Origin: Betaproteobacteria bacterium | GTDB lineage: Bacteria > Pseudomonadota > Gammaproteobacteria > Burkholderiales > Ga0077523 | Assembly (NCBI GenBank): GCA_016713305.1 | Contig: JADJPK010000003.1 | Location: 1-21,803 of the forward strand | Length of the DNA stretch: 21,803 bases | Reading direction: 5' to 3' | Program-made: the position numbers and the translations under genes | In this document: in pieces, positions 1 to 8,039 of the stretch | Position numbering within the stretch: position 1 is the first letter of the stretch | How the letters are laid out: the number at the start of each line of letters is the position of its first letter | Notes under the pieces: generated by a model | Told to the model about the DNA's origin: nothing | Database searches by the model: none | What the model saw: the letters and a program-made list of their open reading frames with translations, nothing else

Positions 1-1496
1 TCGTGGGCGATGAGGCCGGCGCCAAGGCCCTGGCCGCGCCCGCGCGCGTGATCGACGTCAAGGGCGGCACGATCATCCCCGGCTTATCGGTAGCAGCCAC
101 GCCCATCTCTACGGGCTGGGCAAGGCGCTGGCCGAGATCGACCTGCGCGGCACCGCCACGGTCCAGGACGCGGTCCGCGCGCGTGAAGGAGGCCGCCGAC
201 GTCAACCCCGGCCGCGGAGGCTGGAGGGCCGCGGCTGGGACCAGAACGACTGGCGGTGAAGGAGTACCCACTTCGCGAGATGCTCGATCGCGGCCGGCAA
301 GCGACCGGTGCTGCTGCGGCGGGTCGACGGCCACGCCGCCGGGGCAGCACCGCGGCAGCTGGCGCTGGCCGGCGTGACGGCGGCCACGCCGACCGCCGGC
401 TGGCGGTCTATCCGCGCGACGCGCAGGGCGAGCCGACGGGCGTGCTCATCGACAACGCGGTGTGGCTGGTCACGGCGGCGATCCCGCGCCGGACGAACCC
501 GAGGTGCGTCGCCGCCTGCGCCTGGCCGCCGAGAACTGCCTGGCCTGGGCGTGACTTCGGTGCACGACGCGGGCATTGTGTCCTGGGAGCGCGCGCAGTT
601 GATGAAGGAGCTGGCCGCCGCCGGCGACTTCCGGGTGTGCGCGTGCACGCGATGTACGACGACGGAGGCCGCCACGCCGGCCGCGGCCCTGCAGACCGGA
701 CCCTGGTCCAGCGACGACGGCATGCCCCGCTGCGCGCGGTCAAGCTCTACGCCGACGGCGCCCTGGGGGCCGCCGGCGCCCTGCTGCTGGGCGACGACGG
801 CGACCAGCCGGCCACCGCGGCCTGGCGGTCACCGACGCCGGCCACCTGCGCGAGGTCATGCGCACGATGGGCGACGCCGGTCCAGGTCCGCACGCATGCC
901 ATCGGCGACGGCGGCAAGCTTCGGCTGGTGCTGGACCCCCACCAGCGGTGCTGGGGCGAACTGAAGCCGCGCGATGCGCTGGCGCTTCGAGCACGCGCAG
1001 ATCCTGGACCCCGCCGACATCCCCGCTTCGCGAAGCTGGGCGTGATCGCCGCGATGGCCGGTGCACTGCACCTCGGACATGGACTGGACCGACGAGCGGC
1101 TGGGCGCAGAGCGCCTGAGGAGACGCCTACGCCTGGCAGTCTCCTGAAGACCGGCGCGCACCTGTCTTCGCGGCACCGACTTCCCCCGTCGAGAAGGTCG
1201 AGCCGCTGGAAGGGCTGTACGCTGCGCGTACGCGCATGCACCCGGACGGCGCCCATCGGCGGCTGGCGCCCCGAGGAGGCGGTCGACGCCCGCACCGCGT
1301 TGTGGCTCTACACGGCGGGCGGGGCCTGGGCGGCGTTCGCCGAGGGACGAGCTAGCGTCATCGCGCCGGGGTACCGGGCGGACCTGGTGGTGCTGGACGG
1401 GGATCCGGTGGGGGGCGAGGCGAAGGGAGCTGCTGGGGATGGAGGTGACGGCGACGGTGATCGGGGGGAAGGGGTGGTGGCGGAGGGGGGCAGTAG
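1..1496 (+). CDS. YtcJ-type amidohydrolase (Amidohydro_3), 5'-truncated and frameshifted
   Basis: This is a metal-dependent hydrolase of the YtcJ-like Amidohydro_3 family, probably a cytoplasmic amidase, carbamate hydrolase or deaminase of unknown substrate. Reading across frames, the family landmarks appear in order: VIDVKGGTIIPGL, a metal-binding SHAHLYGLGKAL (about 89-125), GRGWDQNDW (about 231-255), DAQGEPTGVLIDN, LGVTSVHDAG, AVKLYADGALG, HAIGDGG (about 895-912), a frame-restored FEHAQILDP, GTDFPVEKVEPLEGLY, and the C-terminal DLVVLDGDPV. HxH, two single histidines and the late Asp are therefore all present. The 5' end lies outside the window. At least eight frame changes occur; the end at 1496 (cag tag) assumes frame restoration after the G runs at 1453-1490. 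The uninterrupted frame running on to 1998 is antisense to the next gene beyond this point. It converges with the minus-strand cluster. Family call is firm; whether it is a pseudogene or sequencing error is open. Confidence 0.85.
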
Positions 1497-1555
1497 CAGG
1501 GCCTACACGAGAGAAACGCTGCCACTGCGTACTGGCGCAGCCAACAGCAATGCCC

Positions 1556-1582
1556 GCCGATCGTACCTATTCCACGATCGGC
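1556..1582. terminator. 9-bp perfect hairpin between convergent genes
   Basis: GCCGATCGT (1556-1564) and ACGATCGGC (1574-1582) are exact reverse complements around a 9-nt loop. It lies between the stop of the amidohydrolase (about 1496) and the stop of the convergent lipoprotein (1590), where a bidirectional terminator would sit. Neither side has a T tract, so intrinsic termination is not certain. In the second module copy the right arm is partly kept (7171-7179) but the left arm is lost. Confidence 0.45.
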
Positions 1583-1589
1583 AGACAGA

Positions 1590-2640
1590 TCACAACTCCC
1601 CGATGAGCGGCAACAGCCGCTCCACCGTCAGCCGCTCGTTGAGCTCACGCAGCGCACGCGGCCGGCCCTGCGTGTGCGTACCGACCAGCTCCTTGCCCTG
1701 GAGGTTCAGGACGGCGGCCACGCGGCCGCCGTCGCATGGCTCCAGCTGGCCCGCCACCGTCAGGCGGCAAACCGGGCCGAATGGGCCCTGCTCCCAGGCC
1801 AAGTCCGGCTGGGCGCGCAGCAGCCAGGCGCCGGGCTCGCAAGGGCCGGTCGCCGCGGCCAGACCGAGCCGCGCCAGGGCCTCGCCCAGGTTCGCGGCGA
1901 GATTCTCGAGCCCTTCCGGCGCGTCCTCGACGACCAGCCGCAGTCGCAGGCCGGACAGCAGGGCCGCGCGCCGGCCCTCGATCCCTTCGCGCAGTTGAAG
2001 GTCGGCGGCAAACGGGGCGTACTCGCCGCGCGACAGCCCGCAGCGCGTAGGCAGCCGTGGCAAGCCGCGTAAAGCCCGATTCGGCCCGGCGCAGCGTGGC
2101 GGTCCAGGCGATGATGTCGTCCGCACCGGATTGCAGCTGGGCGGCCGCGGCGCGGAAGTCGCCCGCGGCAAGTTCGTAGTCGCGCCCCAGCGCGGCGGCC
2201 GCCTCGGCGCGCGACAGGACCGCCAGGCCGTGGTAGAGGCCCTTCTCCAGCCGGCGCGCCGCGGGGTCGGGGCGGATCATTTCGGCATGCCCGAACGAGG
2301 TCTTCACGGTCGAACCGGAGCAGGCGCTGCCGGTCGCTGGTGCGGCCGTCGACGGTCAACGAGCCGGCCTCGGTCTCGATCACTGCCGAGAGCTCGGAAC
2401 GGACGCGGGCCGACACCTCATTGCGGGCGCTGGCCTCAGCCTCGGCATAGGAGACGGTGCTGGTGCCCTCCGCGACGATGTATTGGTCCTCGGGCCAGGC
2501 GGAAAGGCCCGCGCCGCAGGCGTGCCGCCGCCCGTGGCCGGAGGCGCGCCGGCGCTGCCCCCGCACCCGGCAGCCAGCGCCAGCACGGCCGCCAGGGCCA
2601 AGCCGCGCGCAAGGGAACGGGACGACCGGCGCCAGCGCAC
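1590..2640 (-). CDS. LPP20-like outer-membrane lipoprotein with C-terminal domain (module gene 3, copy 1)
   Basis: Predicted lipoprotein, about 345 residues after frame repair. The GTG start at 2640 gives a basic n-region, a hydrophobic stretch and lipobox LALAAGC with Cys26. Next comes an LPP20-like segment (AWPEDQYIVAEG, then AEAEASARNEVSARVRSEL). A helical linker follows with YHGLAVLSRAEAAAALGRDY. The C-terminal domain has LRLRLVVEDAPEGLENLAAN, QLEPCDGG and a final RLTVERLLPLIGEL before TGA at 1590-1592. Reading needs frame changes near 2520, 2300 and 2070. The start lies 3 nt after, and in frame with, the TGA of the upstream TlpA gene, so translation is probably coupled. The same plan recurs in the 364-residue lipoprotein at 4595-5689. 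Likely outer-membrane anchored and facing the periplasm; molecular role unknown. The LPP20 assignment rests on the AxxxAR pattern and context, not a profile match. Confidence 0.7.
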
Positions 2641-2643
2641 GTG

Positions 2644-3198
2644 TCACCGCCCCCCGATGATGCGGTCGACGTAGTCGGGGCCCTCGGCCCCGTAGATGGC
2701 CCGGACGGCCAGGTCGCGCCCAACGACCACGGTGCGGGGCAGGCGAACCTGGTCATCTCCGGAGCGCAGGTACGCCGTTTCGCAGGCACCGAAGCGGTCG
2801 ACAACGACCGGGAACGCGGGCGGGCCGTCGAGGAAGCCGCGAACCCGCGGCGCGTCCTCCTGGTAGTTGACCAGCACCACGGACACGCGCGCGGCGCGCA
2901 GGTCTGCCGCGCGCGCGGCCAACTGACGGATGCCCTCGCGGCAGGGTGCGCACCAGGTCGCGAAGAAGACCAGCGCCACCCGGTCGGTCATGGTGTCGGC
3001 GAAGGCCTTGCGCAGGTTCCAGACCTTGTCATCGAGCGTCCAGCCGGCGAGCCAGGGCGCGGGCGCGCCGACTCGGGCCTGCCCCGAAGCTGTCAACGAC
3101 TCCGTGACCACGGACACGCGCTCTGCCGCGGCGGCGGTCGTCACGGCGCACACGAGGAGAACCGCGGCCACAATCGGGATTCGTCCTGCTGCAGTCAC
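2644..3198 (-). CDS. TlpA/ResA-type periplasmic thioredoxin-like protein (module gene 2, copy 1)
   Basis: Intact 185-residue exported thiol-disulfide oxidoreductase of the TlpA/ResA class. A Sec signal peptide (VAAVLLVCAVTTAAAA) is followed by WTLDDKVWNLRKAF and the thioredoxin strand VALVFFATWCAPC, with active-site Cys83 and Cys86. After VVLVNYQEDAPRVRGFLD comes LPRTVVVGRD, where Pro154 is the likely cis-proline. The GTG start at 3198 is preceded by GGGAAGAG. Family members reduce or isomerise disulfides in the periplasm, commonly serving cytochrome c or a dedicated substrate. No cytochrome-maturation gene is nearby, so a client inside this cluster is more plausible. It sits between two lipoprotein genes: a 66-nt gap with a hairpin upstream and a 3-nt gap downstream. 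One of the few unbroken genes in the window. Confidence 0.88.
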   Translation of the reverse strand: MTAAGRIPIVAAVLLVCAVTTAAAAERVSVVTESLTASGQARVGAPAPWLAGWTLDDKVWNLRKAFADTMTDRVALVFFATWCAPCREGIRQLAARAADLRAARVSVVLVNYQEDAPRVRGFLDGPPAFPVVVDRFGACETAYLRSGDDQVRLPRTVVVGRDLAVRAIYGAEGPDYVDRIIGGR

Positions 3199-3220
3199 GA
3201 TCGCACTCTTCCCAAAGCAA

Positions 3221-3249
3221 GGGCTGCGGCAGTCACGGCGCCGCAGCCC
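3221..3249 (-). other. Intercistronic hairpin between the LPP20 and TlpA genes, copy 1
   Basis: GGGCTGCGG (3221-3229) and CCGCAGCCC (3241-3249) form a perfect 9-bp GC-rich stem with an 11-nt loop, in the 66-nt gap between the LPP20 gene stop and the TlpA start. On the minus strand it is followed by TTGCTTTGGG, only a weak T tract, and then the TlpA ribosome site. It could be a leaky terminator or an mRNA-stabilising element that raises the lipoprotein:TlpA ratio. The identical hairpin exists in copy 2. Confidence 0.6.
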
Positions 3250-3264
3250 ACCATGTCGCGATGA

Positions 3265-3890
3265 CTACTTGCTGCGATTGGCGTCAAGCTCCCAATCCAG
3301 CTCGGAAAACGCCTTGTCCGCGCGCTGCACCACGGCTTCCCGCACGGCTTCGTCCAATTCGCTCATGCGCCTGACCGTATCCTTGAAGCCGTCGACGTCC
3401 AGGCGCGCCAGCGCCCAGAAAGTGCCCGTTTTGCTGATCAGGAGTCGACCATCTCCGTGCCGGAGACGTTAAGGTCGGTGATCTGCTTCGCGACATCGAC
3501 GATGTGCTGTTCGTCGGCCGCCGCCTTGCCGAAGTCCTCGCCCCCGGTGGTGGTGGCCTGGTAGTCTTTCAGCATGGCAGCGACCCGAGTCTGCAGCGAG
3601 CGGGCGATGTCGGTGCGGGCCCGTCCAAGCGCCGCATCGCGGGCAAGTCCCGTGTTCCGTGTGCCCGCCACCGAACCGACACCGTAGACAAACTTCGCCT
3701 TCTCGCCTTCCTTGTCGATGCAATGGCCGCTCTTGGTGACCCAGCAGGGGGCACCGTCGAACTCGTTGGAGGGCGAACTGACCGGAACGTTCTCCTTCGC
3801 GCCACCGCAGCCGGCGCACAGGAGGGCCACCAGAATCAGTGCGGTTGCGGTTACGGCGACACTGAGAATGCGTTTCAATGTCATGGACAT
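3265..3890 (-). CDS. LPP20-family lipoprotein (module gene 1, copy 1)
   Basis: Small lipoprotein of the LPP20 type (208 residues in the repaired frame), the family that includes flagellar FlgP and Helicobacter Lpp20. The ATG at 3890 has a clear Shine-Dalgarno, GGAGG at 3895-3899 with 4-nt spacing. The signal peptide ends in lipobox LCAGC with Cys28. The mature part has GAPCWVTKSGHCIDKEGEK, a glycine-rich VYGVGSVAGTRNTGLARDAA, ARTDIARSLQTRVAAML, and a late GTEMVDSWISKTGTFWALAR, then a helical tail ending ELDANRSK and TAG. One base is missing near 3441 (gatcagg versus gatccagg in copy 2), which splits the ORF; I take this as a sequencing or assembly error because the frame is otherwise clean. 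First gene of the three-gene module. Confidence 0.85.
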
Positions 3891-3980
3891 TTTTCCTCCG
3901 TTTCAATCTGGCGATGAAACGAATGCGTCGCACCGGACCTCGACGTGGCCTTTGTCGGCACGTCAATCGGCAGCCCGAGA

Positions 3981-4009
3981 ATCCTAGCGGGTTGACCGAA
4001 CGGGAACAA
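3981..4009 (-). promoter_or_regulatory. Candidate promoter of module copy 1
   Basis: On the minus strand, TTGTTC (4004-4009), a 17-nt spacer and TAGGAT (3981-3986) form a modest sigma70-like pair, leaving a leader of about 84 nt before the ATG at 3890. The -35 matches the consensus poorly. Support comes from exact conservation of both boxes in copy 2 and reuse of TAGGAT upstream of the barrel-fusion gene. Confidence 0.35.
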
Positions 4010-4262
4010 GTGCATTCGTCGATGGTGACGCGTGTCAAGCGCCGCCCCCGAGCCCCGACCTGCACTCGGTGCTGATGCTGCCCTCGCGCGCACAAGCCGC
4101 GGTGTCGTCTGGAGACGCCGTCGAAGACCTGGCCCGAGGTCCTGACGACCCTGGGACAGCGGATAGACGCCCATGGGATCTTGAAGCCAATGGTCCGATA
4201 TCCTTCAGGCGTGGCTTGAGGTCATCGCCCTGTGGGGGGCGCAGCCACGAAGCTCCTGTCTC

Positions 4263-4420
4263 CGCCGAAATCAGCGTACCAGTCCCAGCACCATTCCCAA
4301 ACGTTGCCGTGCATGTCGTGTAAACCCCAAGCGTTTGCCGCCTCTTGACCCACAAGGTGGGGCGTGTTTCCCAGTTGTCACCATACCAACCGGCGCGTAC
4401 AAGGGCCGGTGATGGTGGCC
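4263..4420 (-). pseudogene. Orphan FGE/SUMF1-domain fragment
   Basis: About 150 bases are clearly related to the late part of the FGE-like domains at 12010-12150 and 15350-15480. Read with one frame change, the minus strand gives AGWYGDNWETRP followed by EAANAWGLHDMHGNVWEWCW and DWYAD. Nothing before or after belongs to such a gene, and there is no start, signal peptide or PEGA region. It abuts the exact point (4262) where homology between the two LPP20 module copies ends, so it is best read as a rearrangement scar. The bases from 4421 to 4594 hold no gene I can support. Confidence 0.8.
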
Positions 4421-4594
4421 TGGCTCGTCCGGTTTGAGAGAGGGCGCAGCTTGCGGCGGAATCAGGGCAGGGCTAATGCGCGTGTCACCTGACGCTGGCG
4501 AGGATTCGACTTTGCGGCCGGGGCCCCACCCCGACCCTGGAGGCTTGACCCGATGACATCAGGTGGCGAGATCATGGCTTCCCTGACTACCGTT

Positions 4595-5689
4595 TCATTC
4601 GGATTGTGCAAACGGAATGAACGGCGCAAGTGCCTTGTGGACAAGCGGCTTCAGTGCCTCAGCGGTTGCCCGCCGGCGCAGGTTGTCGACCGGATCTCTG
4701 CCGCGACCCTCCAGCGGACCGCCGGCCAAGAGAACCGGAGCCAGGGCTACCCCATCCGGGCAGCTCTCGAGATTCCCTGATAAGCGTGCTTTGCAGTAAC
4801 GCACGCCAGCGAGCGTGTTCCATTCAATCTCGGCTTGGAGCTCGAGCCTCAAGGATCCGACCTCCACGCAGTCTGCGGTTGACGCCCGCACGCCCAGCCC
4901 GATGATCGCACTGGCGACAGCGTCAGCAAGAGCTCTCGTGTCAATCCTTGGATCGGCCGCCAAGGATACGGCGATGCGCATCCCCGCCACGAGATCCGCG
5001 CGGGAACGTTCCAGCGTTCGCCGCAAGCCGCAATCGGCCTCGAAGCCCGGGACCGGGATACCGGTAACGGCCAGGTGACCACAGGCCGCATCCAACATTC
5101 GGCTGAACGCAGAGGAAGCTGCATGGAAAGCCTGCGCGAAGGCCACGACATCTTGTTCGAGTGTTCGAGAGTGTTCTGCCTGCGAACGAAACACTACCGC
5201 CGCGTCGCTGTATTCCGAGTCCAATTGTCGCGCGATTTCGTCACGTGATGCGTATGCGAACGCTCGATACACTCCCGCCGGGAATCCGCTCGATAGCTCG
5301 TCATCGATGCGTATCAGCTCATTGCGGTCGAACTTCGCTGCGATGCGGATGGAGCGATTCACAAATTGTGAGTCAATCACGATACCGTCGCGGGAGATCG
5401 ATCCAGCGACGTCCGTCGAAACTACTTCAATGCGTGAGCGAATCTGGCTGACGATCTGGGCGCGGGCGTCGTTCTCTGCCTCACGCTGACTTGTCGCGCT
5501 GATTCCCCACGCAGTGACGCAAACGTGCTTCGGGTGTTTGGTGTCACCAAGCGCGCGCCGTGCCATATCCAGTGCGTGATATTCGTGTTGTGCCCGCGTG
5601 GACAAAGTCGTAGCGCAGCCAGGAATGACCAGCAGCAAGACTAGTATCGAGACAGTCCGGCTAGTCACGTGATTGTTGACTCCCGCCAC
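4595..5689 (-). CDS. 364-residue LPP20-like lipoprotein, two-domain family
   Basis: Intact lipoprotein ORF of 364 residues. The signal peptide ends in lipobox VIPGC: Cys25 from the GTG at 5689, Cys18 from a second GTG at 5668. The second start has GGGAG 11 nt upstream, so it may be the true one. The N-terminal part has VCVTAWGISATSQREAENDA and RAQIVSQIRSRIEVV, an LPP20-like pattern. A middle helical part has CGLRRTLERSRADLVAGMR. The C-terminal part has LRLELQAEIEW, NLESCPDGVALAPVLLAGG and NLRRRATAEALKPLV. The order and spacing match the module lipoprotein at 1590-2640 (QLEPCDGG, ERLLPL), so both belong to one family. I know no named function. It follows the barrel-fusion gene by 58 nt, probably in one operon. 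Lower GC than its neighbours (33/60 in line 5401-5460) suggests a different history. Confidence 0.75.
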   Translation of the reverse strand: MAGVNNHVTSRTVSILVLLLVIPGCATTLSTRAQHEYHALDMARRALGDTKHPKHVCVTAWGISATSQREAENDARAQIVSQIRSRIEVVSTDVAGSISRDGIVIDSQFVNRSIRIAAKFDRNELIRIDDELSSGFPAGVYRAFAYASRDEIARQLDSEYSDAAVVFRSQAEHSRTLEQDVVAFAQAFHAASSAFSRMLDAACGHLAVTGIPVPGFEADCGLRRTLERSRADLVAGMRIAVSLAADPRIDTRALADAVASAIIGLGVRASTADCVEVGSLRLELQAEIEWNTLAGVRYCKARLSGNLESCPDGVALAPVLLAGGPLEGRGRDPVDNLRRRATAEALKPLVHKALAPFIPFAQSE

Positions 5690-5747
5690 AGGTCAAGAGA
5701 TGAACCGGGAACGCTCCGTCTGGAAAACGCATTCTCGTGGCCATTCA

Positions 5748-6867
5748 TCAAAATCCGAGGCCCGCGTCCAACGTGATGGCCCCTGCGACAGGGCCCAGCT
5801 TGGAAAGGTAGATGTCCCCCATGTCGAGTCCTGCTCCTCCCAGAGCATCCTTGAATCCAAGATAGAGCCTCAGTTCACAGAACATGAACGGACCGTCCTT
5901 TCCAGGTCGACCGCGCCACAAACCGCCACTCTGTATTCCCACGAGCCCGACGATACCGATCTCGCTTACGGTCTCGAACTGCACACTCTCACGATCTTCG
6001 AAGGTCAGTGTTGCCGGGGATGGGATGCCCACATAGGCGCCTCCACCGGCACGGACTTCGGCTTCGCCGTTGGTCATGATCATCGCAGCGATGTTCGTGT
6101 ACGGCGCATCGAGATGCGCTTTGATCGCACCGTCGCGCCAGGTGACAGTACCTCCGGCGGTCAGCCTCAGTGCGCTCAATTCAAGTGCCAGTTCGTGGGA
6201 TAGACGGAAGGAAAGCAGTCCCCCCGTACACACCCGCGAAGCTATTGCCTCCTCCACCGTCGAAGCCAGCGTACGTCCCCCCGCCAAGTACCGCCGCTGC
6301 GATCGCTGGCGGCCCCGGCTCGCGCGCCGGCTCGGGCTCGGTTACCTGGACTTCGTCGCGCCTTTTGCGCGGCTTCTTGCTCCCGGGAAGCTTGTTGAAG
6401 ACCGTCTCTCCGGCCGCCCTGACCCCCGGCTCCAGTTTCGCGAACTCGTGAAGATTGACAGGTATGTTATCGATGCCTATTGGGTTGCCGGTGCCGGTGT
6501 CATACAGCGAAATCATGATCCTGTAGTCGCCGGCAAAGACGGTAATCCTTCCCGATACCACATAAGCTGCGCTGAGCTTCGCACCCTGCGCAACGGCACA
6601 CTCGCCTTCGCAGTCGGACAGATTAACGTCTCCCCAGCAACTGTAGCATGTTGTCGGCCGTCATGATGAGAAATACTGCGGGTGGGGAAGCATTTCCGCG
6701 GCAACTTCTCTTAGTACCTCCGTCAGGTAGGTAACATCCTTGGCTTTGAGGTCGGCGTCGTTGCCGAGATCCAGCACAGCTACCCGCTGGACTTCTCCCG
6801 CACCAACAATGCCCGACTGCAGGCAACCCAAGACGAATCCCACGATGGCGGCGGTGCGCCAACTCAT
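5748..6867 (-). CDS. CsgG/FlgO-like N-terminal domain fused to a probable outer-membrane beta-barrel
   Basis: Exported protein of about 370 residues once three frame changes (near 6672, 6632 and 6240) are repaired. The ATG at 6867 has GGAG 7 nt upstream; the signal peptide is MSWRTAAIVGFVLGC onwards. The first domain is shared with four other proteins here: RVAVLDLGNDADLKAKDV, LIMTADNMLQLLG, then NLSDCEGECAVAQGAKLSAA and RITVFAGDYRIMISLYDTG. A Lys/Arg- and Pro-rich linker (KLPGSKKPRKRRDEV) leads to a glycine-rich region and alternating strands such as LSALRLTAGGTVTW, SEIGIVGLVGIQSGGLW and ELRLYLGF, ending LDAGLGF. A terminal Phe is typical of barrels recognised by BamA, but the barrel is inferred from pattern only. 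The domain replaces the PEGA and FGE parts of its paralogs, giving a version that may sit in the outer membrane. Confidence 0.7.
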
Positions 6868-6898
6868 ATCCGATCTCCATTTCACTTCAGGCACAGGT

Positions 6899-6913
6899 GT
6901 GTCCTCAGGACAC
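6899..6913. promoter_or_regulatory. Palindrome in the leader of the barrel-fusion gene
   Basis: GTGTCCT (6899-6905), a single C, and AGGACAC (6907-6913) form a perfect 7-bp inverted repeat. It lies 31-46 nt upstream of the ATG at 6867 and just downstream of the candidate -10 box, a position suited to a repressor operator or a leader hairpin. No copy was seen upstream of the other cluster genes. Confidence 0.4.
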
Positions 6914-6929
6914 CGCGTGTCGCAACGTG

Positions 6930-6959
6930 ATCCTATTCGGTCAGTGGTACCTAACGCAA
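6930..6959 (-). promoter_or_regulatory. Candidate promoter of the barrel-fusion/364-residue lipoprotein operon
   Basis: On the minus strand, TTGCGT (6954-6959), an 18-nt spacer and TAGGAT (6930-6935) give a weak sigma70-like pair with a leader of about 55 nt. The 295-base gap from 6868 to 7162 otherwise holds only the palindrome at 6899-6913. Confidence 0.35.
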
Positions 6960-7162
6960 GCCCCGGTTCGCGGTCCGCCCACAGGCACGTCGCCCCGCCG
7001 CAAATTGACGTACTCCCAATCGACTTCTGCAGAGAGATGAGCCGCATATGATTGATATTTGGCTGCGAAGGTCGTTCAGCGTCCATTCCCGGTCCTCCGG
7101 AGAGGCCCCAAGGAAGGGTGGGGAGTCGGCCGCCGGTGCAAGGCTCGGGAAGCGCGCTTGTC

Positions 7163-8039
7163 CTATTCCACAATCGGCAAACAGATAGCCAACTCCCGCC
7201 TCAACAGTGGCAGCAGCCGCTCCACGGTCAGCCGCTCGTTCAACTCGCACCGCGCGCGCGGCCGGCCCTGCGTGTGCGTGCCAACCATTTCCTTGCCCTG
7301 AACGTTCAGGAGTGCCGCCGCGCGGCCGGCGCCGCACGACTCCAACTGGCCTGCCACGTACAAACGGCACACCAGGCCGAGCCGCGCCCAGGCTTCCCCG
7401 GATTCGCGCCGAGGTTCTCCAAGCATTCCGGATTGTCTTCGACGGCCAGACGCAGACTCAAGCGGGACAGCAGCGCCGCGCGTTGGCGATCGATCTCCTC
7501 CCGCAACTTCAGGTCGGCGGCGAAGGGAGCGTGCTCGCACCGCGTGACGGCCCGCAGCGCGTAGGCTGCCGAGGCCAAGCAGTTGAAGCCAGACTCGGCA
7601 CGGCGTAGGATAGCGGTCCCGGCGGCCACGTCGTCGGGTTCATACTGCAACTGGGCGACGGCGGCGCGGAAGACGACTGCGGCCACGTCGTAGTCGCGCC
7701 CCGACGCCGCAGTTGTCTATGTGCGCGACAGAACTGCCCGCCCGTAGCAGCGGCCCTACTCCGAGCTAGTCTCGGTCTGGATGACGGCGGAAAGCTCGGA
7801 ACGGACGCGCGCCGACACCTCGTTGCGTGCGTTTGCCTCGGCCTCAGCGTAGGAGACGTTACTGGTTCCTACGGCGACGATGTACTGGTCTTCGGGCCAG
7901 GCAGAGACACCCCGGGGCTGCGCTGCACCGCTGCCCGTGACTGGTGGCGCATCGGCGCTGCCCCGCAGCCGGCGGCCAGCGCCAGGGCATCCGCCAGGCC
8001 CAGCACACGCGCAAAGGCACGGAGCGGGCGCCGACGCAC
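7163..8039 (-). pseudogene. Degraded LPP20-like lipoprotein (module gene 3, copy 2)
   Basis: Counterpart of the lipoprotein at 1590-2640. The signal peptide survives (GTG at 8039, VRRRPLRAFARVLGLADALALAAGC), as do AWPEDQYIVAVGTSNVSYAE and RNEVSARVRSELSAVIQTET. An in-frame TAG then follows at SSE, and roughly 100-150 bases encoding the segment up to the counterpart of YHGLAVLSR in copy 1 are missing. A second in-frame stop sits before AASGRDYDVA. The C-terminal domain is still readable (AILRRAESGFNCLASAAYAL, LSLRLAVEDNPECLENLGAN, ERLTVERLLPLL) and runs six residues past the copy-1 stop. The combination of deletion and stops points to real decay, not only read errors. Confidence 0.75.

Larger units (their letters stand above)
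1567..4262 (-). repeat. Tandem duplication unit, copy 1 (LPP20-TlpA-LPP20 module plus upstream region)
   Basis: This stretch is homologous, in the same orientation, to about 7168-9668. Homology begins at the shared cctattccac downstream of the last gene and stops at the shared cctgtct (4256-4262 versus 9662-9668). Similarity is uneven. The first lipoprotein gene with its upstream region (about 3190-3980) and the TlpA core (2813-2989, identical over 177 bases) are nearly identical between copies, while the TlpA signal peptide, its C-terminus and the last lipoprotein gene have diverged. Copy 1 is the better preserved copy. Confidence 0.85.

Noticed and set aside
1500..1998. C-terminal extension of the long plus-strand frame that starts at 256
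   Set aside because: Past about 1496 the frame is antisense to the lipoprotein gene ending at 1590; the true amidohydrolase end needs a frame change in the G runs.
2131..3264. 377-codon open frame on the plus strand
   Set aside because: It is antisense to the intact TlpA gene and the third-module lipoprotein; its composition (Arg/Gly/Pro/Ala-rich) is that of a high-GC shadow and it has no recognisable motif.
3920..4260. A coding gene upstream of LPP20 copy 1, because the region is conserved in copy 2
   Set aside because: Differences between the copies include indels that do not respect codons, and no start with a ribosome site or protein motif is visible; it is treated as upstream regulatory sequence.
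4519..4533. CGGGGCCCCACCCCG as terminator of the 364-residue lipoprotein gene
   Set aside because: The stem is short with competing pairings, and no T tract follows on the minus strand.
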